A stretch of DNA of 64,000 nucleotides from Porphyra umbilicalis (GCA_002049455.2 KV918799.1:167140-231139), one strand, 5' to 3'. Counted from the stretch's first letter, positions 11,274-21,597 are shown. Notes: generated by a model not told the origin, from the sequence alone. Numbers and translations: made by a program.

Positions 11274-12526
11274 ATGAAGTGTAGCCTGTGCCATTATGTC
11301 AACCCTCCCGAAGGGCCGACACACAATGCGAGGTTGTGCCCTCTGCGACAGACACAGTGCCGCCGGTCTCTACCACAGGGCCACCCTTTCAAGGAGCTCG
11401 GCCAGTGCGTCAGCGCGCTGTTCGTGCACAAGGAAAAGTGCAACACGTGTGGGGTGACAGGCCACCTGTGCGGGACACAGGCCTTACACCCCGGCCGGAG
11501 GAAGCTGAACAGTAAGGGGCGCCTAGTGAGGAAGCCGAACAAGCAGCCACTCTCCAAGGAAGACTTTGTATGCACCCTCATGACCGACCTCTCCATCCAG
11601 AGTATGGTGGACAACTCTGTGAGCGTCTCCACTACGGCCGCGTAGGACGCGCACACGCGTCGAGTGGCGACGTCGCGGCTCCACGCCAACTCCAACGCCG
11701 AGCGCCTCGACATCAACGAGACCGTGCGGGTAATGGAAGGGCTCGGCAGCAAGGCGGCGCTCCTTCAAGAGGGGAACAAGGCGTCGTTTCAGACGCTTTA
11801 CTCCAATGTGCACCTCGGAGCGGTCGCCGCCAACCGCCTTGCCGCATCGGCAGCCGAGAGCAGTCTGGACGAGACGACGCCACCCTCATCCGACGTGGAG
11901 GCGCTTAGCACGTCGGAGGAGGAGGCGGCCGCCGCCGCTGCGGGTGCCAGACGCGGTAGCGGCAGAGGCCGCAAACAAGGCGTCGGCCGCGGCAGCGGGA
12001 AAGGACGGAGACCGGGCGGCGGCGACGGCGGTGGCCATGGTGCCCGAGATGTCTTTCGCAGCGGGAAAAAGGCTCTGCGCGGCAGTGTCAGAGGGAAGAC
12101 AACAAAGGCCGAGAACGCGGCCAAAGCAGAGCGCGTGCAACACGCCGGGCGGCGCAGAAGGATGGACCGCTACGCCGCGCCATCGCCAAGAGCCGACGAC
12201 CGTCCTCGGGCGCCGCAGGGTCCAGGCAGGGCACTCCCACCAAAGGAAAGGCCCGCAGGGGCAACAGTGGCGCCACATCGGCCGCGCCCATCGACGTCGA
12301 CGACCTGGAAGATACGAGTATGCCGGTGGGTCGAGAAGAAGGATGGCCGGTCGCAACGCGTGCCCGATTTGAATGCAACCTGCCTGTATTCGTGTCGCCG
12401 AGGTTTGGGGGCATCCCCCCTGTCCACATTGCGCACTCTGCCGTTGCGGAGCTCTACCAATGCCCCATTGAGGACGTTGACGCGGAGATGGCAGGCGTCG
12501 TCGTCAAGGGCGCGTGTGACTCGTAA
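11274..12526 (+). CDS. Small Cys/His (zinc-binding-like) protein, spliced, paralog 1
   Basis: The ATG at 11,274 starts a Cys/His domain: C3-x2-C6, C22, C29, C45, H52, C56-x2-C59, H64. The pieces THNARLCPL and CNTCGVTGH resemble zinc knuckles. Residues 1-64 align without gaps to the protein at 18,635, keeping all nine positions. The open frame meets TAG at 11,643, but coding-like sequence resumes in the same frame (ERLDINETVRVMEGLGSKA). A GTGAGC donor at 11,619 suggests an intron of 27 nt or, more plausibly, 84 nt; either keeps the frame. A Gly/Arg/Lys-rich basic tract follows, as in nucleic-acid-binding proteins. A second intron must follow, because the likely C-terminus (SPRFGGIPPVHIAHSAVAEL, to the stop at 12,526) is in another frame. 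Function unknown; zinc binding and a nuclear role are inference. Confidence 0.6.
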
Positions 12527-12594
12527 GTGCGCGGTTTCATGTTGACTTCTGGAACTCTGAGCTCCGCGCAGTCTCAGAGTGGCTGTGATCTGCC

Positions 12595-13311
12595 ATGTCC
12601 CCCGCTTTACGTCGAGCGACGCTGCCAAGCATGGCGTATGCCGTGCAGCGCGTCGTTGAAACTGCGGCGGCCGCCGCGGCGGTGGCAGCAGTTGGGGTCC
12701 TTGTTGGCGCTGCAGCTTCTGAATCCGCTACAACACAAGTCGCCGCTTTTCCCGCGCCTGACGGCGCTGCTGCAAGCGTGTCCAGTGCCTGCGGTGGTGT
12801 GCCTGCCTCTGCAGCGCCCGCGCCGGTCGCCACTACCACGCGTGCTTCCACGGTCACTGCCGCGTTTGCTGCTGCGCCGGTCGCCACTACCCCGCTCGCT
12901 TCCGCGAGCACTGCCAATGCCGCTTCCGTACGCACTGCCGCGCGCGCTGCCGCGCGCGCTGCCGCGCCTACTGCCGCGCCGGTTGCCGTTCGTGGGCCTT
13001 GCGCCGCGGTAGCTTCGGTGGGTCGTGTTGGGATTGCCGTGGCGCCGATCTATCGTGCCCCGGTCTATCGTGCTACTCCCGTGCCCCGGATTGCTGTTGC
13101 GGTCCCGGAGCGCCCCGCATCTTGGGGGCCCCGTGCCTCTGTGCATCCCGTGGCATCCAATGACGCTACCAGTGTAGCCATTTCGCCACTTGCCACTGTC
13201 GTAAGCGTGTCTGGGGGCAGCTCTTCTGCTGCTTCAGCTTCAGTGGCCTCTGCCGCGGCTGCTGCCGCGCCGTTGGCAGCGCACGACGCTGCAATGGACG
13301 GGAGGGTATGA
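12595..13311 (+). CDS. Ala/Val/Ser-rich hypothetical protein
   Basis: An ATG-started frame of 238 residues. After a short basic N-terminus (MSPALRRATL) comes a hydrophobic Ala/Val segment at about residues 22-42 that could be a signal anchor or a membrane helix. The rest is Ala-rich, with repeated APVATT/TPLAS-type phrases and a run of RAAARAAA (residues about 113-125). Composition like this can arise by chance in DNA with GC-rich codon repeats, and the opposite strand is also open over part of it, so confidence is limited. It lies 68 bp downstream of the first Cys/His gene on the same strand. No family recognised. Confidence 0.35.
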   Translation: MSPALRRATLPSMAYAVQRVVETAAAAAAVAAVGVLVGAAASESATTQVAAFPAPDGAAASVSSACGGVPASAAPAPVATTTRASTVTAAFAAAPVATTPLASASTANAASVRTAARAAARAAAPTAAPVAVRGPCAAVASVGRVGIAVAPIYRAPVYRATPVPRIAVAVPERPASWGPRASVHPVASNDATSVAISPLATVVSVSGGSSSAASASVASAAAAAAPLAAHDAAMDGRV

Positions 13312-14313
13312 GCTTTGTTGGGTGCCTTTCAAGAAGGTCGTAGTGTAGACGGGCGTGGTATCCGCCGGGAGCTGTTTAATTGCTATTTTTCAGGGCCATG
13401 AGAAGGCGCCCGTCCAGCGTCTAGGTGCGCGCAGTCAAGAACTTCGCTGTGTCCTCCTGGGTCGACGCTCTATTGTGCTCCGCACTCGGACCAATTCGAT
13501 TCGGGACTTCTCCGCGACAGCGGCCGTGCCCTGGGGTGGCACGGGGCTGTCGTGCGCTCAAACATTGAAGGGACGACGGCATCGAGAGGGCGACGGCACA
13601 GACACGACGCGGAATCGCAACAATTGGACTCCCTGGGCTTCTCTGAAAAGGCCCCGGCATTGCCAGAATTCAGCCGCAGTGGAGATCAACGGCCTGTCAC
13701 AGGGGCACGAACTGCCGTTGAGCCTCCATCAGATCTTCCACCGCGGCTTTTATTCAGACCCAAGAGCAGGGATCGCGGCGCAACAGGCGCAACCGGCGCA
13801 TGACCCAACAGAGGCGCCACCGTCCTGACCCCTACGGTTCTTCGTGGGCAGCTGTGGTCATCTGGTGCCGTTGTCATCGACCCTGTCTCTGCACATACAC
13901 CTGCACCACTGGAGCCTTCTGCGCTTGTTTTTGGACGTCCTTCCGTCGCAGTTGAGATTCAAGGAGGGACCTCTGTGACTCGACACCCGCGGGGGTGTTT
14001 CCCCACCACAAGAAAGTAGCAGGATGCCCTACGTGGCTGGATGCACGGTACGTCCACTCACGGGGCACACTCGTCACAGTCCAGCCCGACGCCTTCCGAG
14101 TTTGGTCAGAGAGAGGCCCCGAGCACCACACTTCCAGAAATGTGCGCCCCCCAGAGCTGATTTCAGAGACAGGGAGACACCACGTACCGGGAGCGCGACA
14201 CATCCCACTGTGCAGGACTCTTGTGCGGCCTCTCTGCGACCAGGCGGTAGCGACCCTTCGCCAATCTCGCAATAAAGCAGGCCCTGTGGCTGCTTGTGTC
14301 CTCTGGTTGGCAT
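13312..14313. other. Intergenic, no gene supported
   Basis: Short competing frames lie on both strands with no domain. A coding-like stretch at about 13,355-13,828 (+) has no recognisable family. I see no repeats or RNA genes. Confidence 0.4.
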
Positions 14314-14698
14314 GACTCGACCAAGTGCCCGGCTCCCGACTTGGACGCTGTCTGAGGCCGGCACTCGCCACATAGCCCCACCAGACGTCTTCGTCAGGGG
14401 CGTCAGTGCCGGCGGCCGCGCCCTCCCCCTGCTTTCCTCCCGCGCTTCTCTGACAGCTGTTGCTGACGGAGTCGCTGCTGCCTGCGGCCTCACTCTCCAC
14501 CCCTCAACGATCACTAGCGGCACCGCGCCCTCATTGCAAACGCGCTGACGCCCGCACCTCCCCACATCGAGCACCACCGCTGCTCGTACTGCAGACGCCG
14601 TCGCCGTCACCGCTGCCGGCGACCGCGCCCTGACCCGTCCAGTGCGCCGGCGGCCAAGCTCCCTCACGCCCACGGCGCCGATATCGGCGCCCTCGTAG

Positions 14699-16885
14699 CG
14701 TCTCGGTGTTGCTCGACCTTCTATATCCGTCGGCGTCACTGCCGTTTTCCGTGGCTACCCGCATGGGACCCCCGGATTCACGGCAGCCGCCGCCGCTGCT
14801 GCCAAAGACTCCGCCGCGAACACCATCGCCGCCGGTCTCTCCTCGGTGCTTGCAGCGGCGCCGAAGCCGCAGACTCCACGAGGCTTCTTTTTTGCTCCTG
14901 GGGAGCAGCGAACAGACTGCGGCATTCCCTACATATCTCTCGTTACGCCGCCCACTTCGCCTGAGGCGGCTCGCTCTGCGGCTCCATGCCAGACACCTCC
15001 CGTGTCACCTCGGGCGGCTGGTGAATCCGCATCATGTCAACCATCTACACGTCGGGGGCCAACCTCGCCGGCACCGACCCTCCCGCAGTCGACACCTCCC
15101 CTCCAGAAGCCACCACGGGCACCCTGCTTGCCGACCCCTCCCCGAGTGGTCCTTGGGATTCCTGAATTCCCCTCGTCGGCCGCTACAAGGAGAAACGCGC
15201 GGGCCAAGCGGAAATGGTGGGAGGGGATGGTGGCGGCCCACCACCGTAAGATCGAAGCATCAAGTGTAGCCTCTTCGGCGCCGCCCAAGGGCAAAGGTAA
15301 GCAGCCCGAGACAGTGCGTGACGGCTTGGACGGCGACGCGGGGGCCTCAATGCGGCGCATGTCTTACGAGGGAAAAGGCAAGCGGCCTGCGAGAGCGGGT
15401 AGCTTCTCGGCGGGCGGCGCGGGTCCATCAAGGCGCTCGCCGGACGGCACTTGGCGGAGCACGGGATGGTTGGCCAAGAGCCGGCCACCCGCACGGGAAC
15501 TGCAAAAGAATCTGCGATCGGAGCGGGTCGCGGAGGAGCGGGTTGTGGATGAGCCCGACCCCGTGTGCGACTTTTGCCCCATTGTCAATCGCACTGGAGG
15601 CACGCTGCCGTCAGCCATGCTGGGTCCCTTCAACAAGGGGAAGATGCGCAAGAGTGTTCACGTACATGCAGTGTGCGCGATGTGGATACCCGAGGCGTAT
15701 CACGACCCAGAGACGGACGAACTGCACAACGTGATATCCGCCCACCAGCGCAGCCGCCGGCTGACCTGCTCGGTATGTGGCAACAAGGGGGCCTCCGTGG
15801 GCTGCTATGTGCCCGAGTGCCCGCGTGTGTATCACTTTTGCTGCCTCTATGCCTCTCCCCACCCTTCTACAGACCACCCGGAGAATGACGGGCCGTGCTT
15901 CCGGCACGACGACTACCATGCCGCTTTCTGCCCGGCGCACACCGCCAGGGCCACCGAAGAAGTCTTCATGCAGCAGATGACTGCCGACGCGGCGCAGTCT
16001 CGGTTCTTGTGGGAGCGGGCGGCGGCCGTTGAAAGTGCGCTCGACGGCCATCCGCAGCAGGGTACCGACTGCCCCAACTATGTGATCACAGGCCTCCGTC
16101 GAAACGAGAAGACGACCATCTTTCGCCACGCCTGGGGCGTAGCGTCAGAGGCAGCTGAGTCGGCCTGGGTCTCCCTCGCGACCCGTCCTCACCGGCGAGT
16201 TCTCCGACGCGGCGAGCCGCTAGTCCCTCTGAAGCATCCGCGCCGCATCGCACGCGCTGCGCTCGCTGTTGCGCTCTGTGCTATCCTGGCGGCAGATGGT
16301 CGGCCTGCTGCAGCTGCTGTCCAAAAAAGCAGCGCCGGTCATGCTTGCGGTGCGCAGGATCCGGGTAACGACCCCACCTGTGGCGGAGACGGACGGGCGA
16401 ACGCGGCTGTCGGTGGTGCCGCGGCGGTAAATGAGTCGGACGGCAATGGCAGCCCCCATCGTCGGTCGCCTGTTTTTCTGCTAAGAAACCTCCGTAGATA
16501 TCATGGAAGTCCTCTCCGCCGGTTGCTGCCCGCAGTGCCATTGTCGTTTCTTTCAACACCGGTCGTCGCGAGGTCGCCGATGCGGCCCCGATCCCTCCCG
16601 ACGGGGACCAGCAGCGGTGGGATGACGTGTGGCGGGGATCCTGCAGAGGCAGGAGGCGGCGGTGCGGCACGAACAGGGGGCAGTTGGGGGGGGGGCGCCG
16701 CGTCAGACGGCTTTGCTCGACGTTCGATGGCGGGCCGTCGTCGCAGTGCGACTGGTGCGACTCCATTTCTCAACTTTGGCGTGTGGCCGCGGCCATGCCC
16801 AGTGCTCAACTTTGGCACATGGGTGCGGCCTGGTACCGCACCCGAAGAAAGAGAAGACGAGGATGAGGAACGGGTGCAAGAATAG
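14699..16885 (+). CDS. Extended PHD-finger (ePHD) protein, 5' end uncertain
   Basis: This frame encodes an extended PHD domain (zf-HC5HC2H type). In order: CDFC (about 15,566), VHVHAVCAMW (about 15,659), CSVCGNKGASVGCY...C (about 15,770), YHFCC (about 15,830) and FCPAH (about 15,925). This is the full metal-ligand order of the family. Known ePHD modules occur in chromatin proteins (MLL, JADE/BRPF, PHF6) and bind nucleosomes or DNA. The N-terminal part is Pro/Ser-rich and basic (NARAKRKWWEG, KGKGKQP), fitting a nuclear protein. A segment after the domain (YVITGLRRNEKTTIFRHAWG) looks structured, then the C-terminus is low complexity and ends acidic (EEREDEDEE). The frame opens at 14,699 without an early ATG, so upstream exons are likely; 14,314-14,548 is a candidate, starting at ATG 14,314. 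Confidence 0.75.
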   Translation, partial: RLGVARPSISVGVTAVFRGYPHGTPGFTAAAAAAAKDSAANTIAAGLSSVLAAAPKPQTPRGFFFAPGEQRTDCGIPYISLVTPPTSPEAARSAAPCQTPPVSPRAAGESASCQPSTRRGPTSPAPTLPQSTPPLQKPPRAPCLPTPPRVVLGIPEFPSSAATRRNARAKRKWWEGMVAAHHRKIEASSVASSAPPKGKGKQPETVRDGLDGDAGASMRRMSYEGKGKRPARAGSFSAGGAGPSRRSPDGTWRSTGWLAKSRPPARELQKNLRSERVAEERVVDEPDPVCDFCPIVNRTGGTLPSAMLGPFNKGKMRKSVHVHAVCAMWIPEAYHDPETDELHNVISAHQRSRRLTCSVCGNKGASVGCYVPECPRVYHFCCLYASPHPSTDHPENDGPCFRHDDYHAAFCPAHTARATEEVFMQQMTADAAQSRFLWERAAAVESALDGHPQQGTDCPNYVITGLRRNEKTTIFRHAWGVASEAAESAWVSLATRPHRRVLRRGEPLVPLKHPRRIARAALAVALCAILAADGRPAAAAVQKSSAGHACGAQDPGNDPTCGGDGRANAAVGGAAAVNESDGNGSPHRRSPVFLLRNLRRYHGSPLRRLLPAVPLSFLSTPVVARSPMRPRSLPTGTSSGGMTCGGDPAEAGGGGAARTGGSWGGGAASDGFARRSMAGRRRSATGATPFLNFGVWPRPCPVLNFGTWVRPGTAPEEREDEDEERVQE

Positions 16886-17026
16886 AATAGCTAGAAAAGC
16901 TTTTATGAACACATATGGACCTTCAGCAGTGGACAACCGAGACAACCTCCCCGTGTTGCACAGCGTCTTACCAGCGGTCGCGTCTGTCACCCGGTATTTG
17001 TGATGCTGAGGGGGAAGGGCACGCCC

Positions 17027-17907
17027 ATGTCGCCCGCACCAAACCGAGAGCAAAGCGTGTACGAACATGGGGATGGATCTCTACCTCCGCATCATCTGCA
17101 CACCACAGGCTCTTTCGACGCCCCCGATGGTGCCCGACTCTTAACCGCTGCCCGCACGGCTCGTCCCTTCAAGAGGAGCGCCCGCCCGCTCTACACAAGC
17201 CGATAGTATCACTCCGCGCTTCGCGCCCCCGCACTGCTCACCTCGCTCAGCTCCCCCTTGGGGTGCTCTTACCAGAGGAGGGGTGACTCGCCTCCGCCCT
17301 CGCCCCTATGTCATGCCCACCTGCGGGGTCTCGCTGGCCACGGTTCAGTCGTCGGCCCGCATGGGAGGCTCACCGGCATGCCGCGCGGCCGACGTGCCGC
17401 CGTCTCAAGCGGCAGGCTGACCGCCGTCCCGCACGTCTTCGTGCGAGTGTCGGGGAGGAGAAGGGAGGCGGTAGTACACGCACGCGTTCAATTGCGCGGA
17501 TTCTCATGGCGATGGGGGTTGTCGGCGGACGAAGCTCAAGCACGGACGACGACCGCACCCATCGGACGGCGGGGACGACCATGAGTCGCGCCCCCCCCAC
17601 CCGCTGGCAACTCGCCCGACACGTCGGCCGGGTTGCTCCAGGCCACACCCCGGGCTGCTCCCGACCACACCTGCAACAGCAAAGACGACTGTACCACCGA
17701 GCACAGCGTCGGCAGCAGCACAACGGCGGTGGCGGCGTAAGAGGTGGCGGGGCTGGCTGCAACCACCGCGCGGCCTGTCCCACCAGAGCCGCAAAGCGCC
17801 CGGTGGATGAGAGCGGAGATGGTCCGACGGTGAGCGCCATTGCCGACAATGTCCTCCATGCCGATCACGACCGCACACTGACACGCCTACTGACAGTCAT
17901 GCAGTAG
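17027..17907 (+). CDS. Possible gene in several frames, no family
   Basis: An ATG at 17,027 opens a plausible N-terminus (MSPAPNREQSVYEHGDG) that runs to about 17,206. Another frame ends at 17,907 with protein-like sequence (AKRPVDESGDGPTVSAIADN, then DRTLTRLLTVMQ). Joining them would need splicing, and I cannot place the sites. The middle is Gln/His/Gly-rich with a competing frame on the other strand. It lies between the ePHD gene and the second Cys/His gene on the same strand. Treat it as a candidate only. Confidence 0.25.
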
Positions 17908-18634
17908 CCAATCAGAAGCCGTCCGTTCGGAGAGATTATTATCCAATCATACGAAAGAAGCCCCGTGTGTGTGCGCTCGGTTTTGACTGCGAAGTGGAAT
18001 GAGAAGTGGATGTGATCTTGTCTCCCCTTTGAACTTGCAACTGGCGAATATTCTCGGAAGCCACTTCGAGGAAGCCAGGGACCCGAGTGCATCTGGGAGG
18101 CCACCTGAGTGACTGGCACCCAATGGTGTGCAGAAGTGCCACTGAATCGACAACTCACCGTTTCCATACAGCTTCGGAGGATGGCCTCCCCCATCACCAG
18201 CACAGAAGCGAGCAATATGCAAGCAAGCTGTGTGATCTCTGGAGGATCTCTGCCGTCTCGCAGCCTCTGGCGTCTAATCTCGATTCAAATGGCTGGCCTG
18301 TGACCCGTGACCACCCCACGGGGCTGACTGGGTCTCTTCGCAGCGGGCAGCGCAAGGAACTGCCACCCCCCCTCCCCCTTTGCCGAAGAGACGCGCTCTG
18401 CCCATTCCGGCGCAACGACGACACGCGCGACCTGTTCCACGACCTTGTAAGTTCAGTTTCTCCCCTCTTACTGTTTGTAACACAGTGCCATGGGCGGATG
18501 TGACCAACTACCACTGCAATCGACTGACCGCTCCATGCGCCGAACAATAACATGCCCTTCATTTTCTCGGCGTCACCCACACATGATTGCGTATGACCGA
18601 TTGCATTACCTATCGAGCAAGGCGACAACGCACC

Positions 18635-19006
18635 ATGAGGTGTCTTGTTTGTGGCTTCGAAGCCGCACCTGGCGTCCTTGGGCTCAAAACCCGGTCCTGC
18701 CCGCTGGGAAAGAAGCAGTGCCGCCGTCTCGTCGCTACCCACAACCCTTTCTTCCTCTCGGGTCCGTGCCTTAACATTTACGGCTCCCACATGGCACAGT
18801 GTGATATGTGTGGCCTGCGGGGCCACACACGCTTTACTCTCAAGCTGACCACGAGGCGTTGGAGATTGTCGCATCAAGGAGCGGTGGTGCCCTGCGTTGC
18901 GCACAGTATCCCGCTCGTCGGCGACGACTTCGTTTGCACTCTGGTGCCAGACCGCGACGCTGTGTTGCTTGTGGCGGCCATACATGAAAAGGCTCGGGAT
19001 GGGTAG
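18635..19006 (+). CDS. Small Cys/His (zinc-binding-like) protein, paralog 2
   Basis: The ATG at 18,635 starts a domain colinear with the one at 11,274, with no gaps over the first 64 residues: C3, C6, C22, C29, C45, H52, C56, C59 and H64 are all kept. Shared phrases are CPL, QCRR, CxxCGxxGH and, further on, DDFVCTL. The open frame gives 123 residues to 19,006. A donor-like GTAGGG overlaps the stop and a pyrimidine tract (TTGTTTTTTCTAC) follows about 40 bp later, so the gene may splice into sequence beyond 19,070, as paralog 1 seems to do just after DFVCTL. A frame ending at 19,655 (LARAGQQDVLALFQRLVQ) could be a later exon. Zinc binding is inferred from the Cys/His pattern; role unknown. Confidence 0.6.
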   Translation: MRCLVCGFEAAPGVLGLKTRSCPLGKKQCRRLVATHNPFFLSGPCLNIYGSHMAQCDMCGLRGHTRFTLKLTTRRWRLSHQGAVVPCVAHSIPLVGDDFVCTLVPDRDAVLLVAAIHEKARDG

Positions 19007-19070
19007 GGACATGTCGTTGCTGCCTCTTATTTCTTGTTTTTTCTACTTCGAGGTATCTCGTGCAAGGTGC

Positions 19071-20078
19071 GCGTCGTAGTGAGGTAGGTAGCCGAGCCAC
19101 GTAGATGGCCAAGTCTTATCTATACGCGACTCCGGGAGACCACGCCCACGAGCACGCATAGCGTGGGAGAGGAAACGTCAGACCGCCTGCAAACTATCGA
19201 CTCTGAGGGGTCAACAGCCAACGTCGAGAACCAGAATGCGCAGGGCGTGTGTCGGGGTTCCTCGTCTCGTGCCGTTGTCTTCTGGATCAGGCGCATCGGA
19301 TCAGGAAGCCCTGACAGGCTGTTGCCACGTCTCGTTGATTCTGTTGCATCGCGGTGTCGCCATCGTGGAGAAGTGGACGCGTATCTCAACGTGGTTCCCC
19401 ACTCCTACCCCGTTGCCTTCCCACTACTCCGCGCTCTACCCCTTCCATCCCTCCCCATCCTGTCATCGTCTTCGGCTACCGGTGCGGGCGACGGGGCACG
19501 TGGGTACCATTTCTTCGCATCGCTCCGCCTCGACCGGCAGCGGAAACTCCTCGGAGGATAGCCTATTGCCTCCCCCTACGCCGAACGAGCGTGGCACTTT
19601 GGCGCGAGCCGGGCAACAAGACGTCTTGGCGCTTTTTCAGCGGTTAGTGCAATAAGCGGGCGCGCGCGGCGTGCTCGTGCAGGGTATCACAATCGCATCC
19701 CCACGACAAGGACGTCGCGCCGAGGACGACCGCGAGCCCGCCATCGTGGTTGAGGAGGACGCAACCCCGGGCTTCTGCGTTGTTACTGTGGAGCACCCTG
19801 TCGCCGCCACGGGCAGCTCAAGCGGCCGGGCGGAAGAAATGCGAGTGATACCTCCCAGCGAGATGCCAACGACGCCGACTGGTCAATCTGATCGAGACGA
19901 GAGTGGGCGTGCCCGTAACATGAGCGGCTCCGGCGCCTGCAACAGCTGCCGCAGCAGTGGTGGGGCTGCCGCTGAGAAGGACAACTCAAGGGTCGTCGGA
20001 ATCCGTGGAGGCAGACATGGAGGCGGTGCGGATGCAGCGGGAGAACCCCGGTGCAGCACCGACACGACGCAGCGCTGA
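19071..20078 (+). CDS. Possible downstream exons of the paralog 2 gene
   Basis: Three overlapping frames contain protein-like pieces: one near 19,164-19,300 (ETSDRLQTIDSEGSTANVEN), one ending at 19,655 (SASTGSGNSSEDSLLPPPTP, then LARAGQQDVLALFQRLVQ), and one at about 19,671-20,078 (EDDREPAIVVEEDATPGF). None has a recognised domain. They may belong to the gene starting at 18,635 or to a separate gene. Exon borders cannot be fixed by eye. Confidence 0.25.
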
Positions 20079-20235
20079 GTGGAACTGAACGTGACGTGGG
20101 GGGGGTGGCATGTCGGCTGTGCGCATTTATGGCGGGCATTGTTTCAAGGTGAGCTAGGGGCTAGGAAGTGCTTTATCGAGGGCGGTGTATCAAACAAACA
20201 ATAGTGTTGCAGACGCGTGCATCGTGCCACATCGT

Positions 20236-21480
20236 CGGCAGCCGCGCCCACCTGCATCTGGATGTCAATTTTTGCATCGCACCGCATCTCGAGCGCTGTA
20301 CACGACATCGGGACTGCTCTCGACGTGCTCCAAGAAATACATGGTTGCATCTGGTCGTCATCTTCTAGTCCGTATATTGCTGATCCCCGAAATTTTTCTT
20401 AGGGACAGAGACAGAGACTGACTCTGAATAGGAGCACTCTATTGGTTTAAAACGACAGTAAGAAGGAATCAAAGCCGATAGAAAGCCTGCATTCGGTACC
20501 AGGACCTTGCATCCAGCAGAACGCACTGTTTGTTGCCGCTTGATCCGATTTTCTTGGCACGGAGCAAGCTGCCTACGCGAGATCTTGAGATTTTCTTCTG
20601 TCTCCTTGCCAGAAGTGCAGAAAAAAAGAGGAGCTGATGTTGATTTCCAGGCTGTATGGGCACATATAAGCAATCAGGAGCACCAAGTCGGTCCCAGGGG
20701 CGCATCTGATTGGTGGAGAGAGTCGGTCCGTCAGTCAGTCTCTGTCCACCAGGACAAAATTCGGGGATCAGCAATATGTCATTTCTCTGCTGCAATGTCC
20801 TTGGCCGCGACCGGTCGATTCCAAGACTGAAAGCGTGAGGAATGGACCGCCAACCTGACCTTCGAGCAGTTCATAATGATACCAAAGGCAGGTAAATGCG
20901 TGCAACCATCCGGCCATCCGACACAACTGTGTCGGCTGGAGTTCTCCGATCATGTTAGGACATCATTTCAACTGCATCTCAAGCGTTAGGGTGGGTCCTC
21001 AATCCACCCAAGTGCGTCCAGTGGCCCAAGTGAGCGTCACCTTGCCTGTAAACAAACACGAGGAACGCTTTTTGACCACGTGCTGGGGGGCTACAGGAAG
21101 TAAACCGAGGCCGTGCAGGACTGATTTCAGATGATTCGTTGGACCTGTGGTCTAACAATCGCCAATCACGCAGGTGTGCCTTCTCGACGCCACCAGAGAG
21201 ACCCACAGCGACGACGGGCGTCTCTAATGCGACCGCGATTCTGTGTTGAACAGCTCTCACGGCCAAGACAGTCCCGAATGACTTGGCCTGTGCGCGAGCC
21301 TCAGGAAAAGGGCCTATGAGGCCGTCTGAGGGCATTTCCATCACACGCTTGGCAGTGATTTAGGACTTTGGTGTGGCGAGGACCCGAAGAGCTTCCACTC
21401 GTGGAAGAGGTCTGACGGGTGAGATGTCATCCAATGTCATCCAATGCAGCACAATGTCAGCAAAAACATGTAGATGCTAA
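20236..21480 (-). repeat. Interspersed repeat R2, copy A (with nested MITE)
   Basis: On the minus strand this block is colinear with 53,262-54,106. Shared landmarks are AGCATCTACATG at one end, GAGGCTCGCGCACAG, the hairpin CCGACACA/TGTGTCGG, and GGGCGCGGCTGCCGACGAT at the other end. The two copies are roughly 88% alike by eye. Copy A carries an extra 398-bp element at 20,377-20,774 that copy B lacks. A 366-bp frame (20,979-21,344) is open in both copies with the same length, but most differences change the amino acid, so it does not look conserved as protein. The family is unknown; it may be part of a DNA transposon. Confidence 0.8.
20377..20774. mobile_element. 398-bp TA-flanked MITE nested in R2
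   Basis: The terminal inverted repeats begin TTGCTGATCCCCGAA and continue imperfectly (GGGACAGAGACAGAGACTGAC against its partner) for about 45 bp. TA flanks both ends (20,375-20,376 and 20,775-20,776). The matching place in R2 copy B (near 53,960-53,971, reverse strand) reads straight through with a single TA, so the empty site is preserved. TA duplication with inverted repeats and no coding capacity fits a non-autonomous Tc1/mariner/pogo-type element. Confidence 0.85.
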
Positions 21481-21484
21481 CAGA

Positions 21485-21597
21485 AGTCTCACGGGCAAGA
21501 CACTCCCGATTGACTTGAGCTGTGCGCGAGCCTCAGAAAAATAGCCTTCGAGGCCGTCTGACAGCATCTCTATCACACGTTTGGCAGTGATTCTGGC
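21485..21597 (-). repeat. Partial tandem duplication of R2
   Basis: About 113 bp repeats the part of R2 at about 21,252-21,354 (GCTGTGCGCGAGCCTCAG, ATCACACGTTTGGCAGTGAT). It sits just outside the AGCATCTACATG end of copy A. On the minus strand it continues an open frame from the adjacent GC-rich sequence. Confidence 0.7.
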
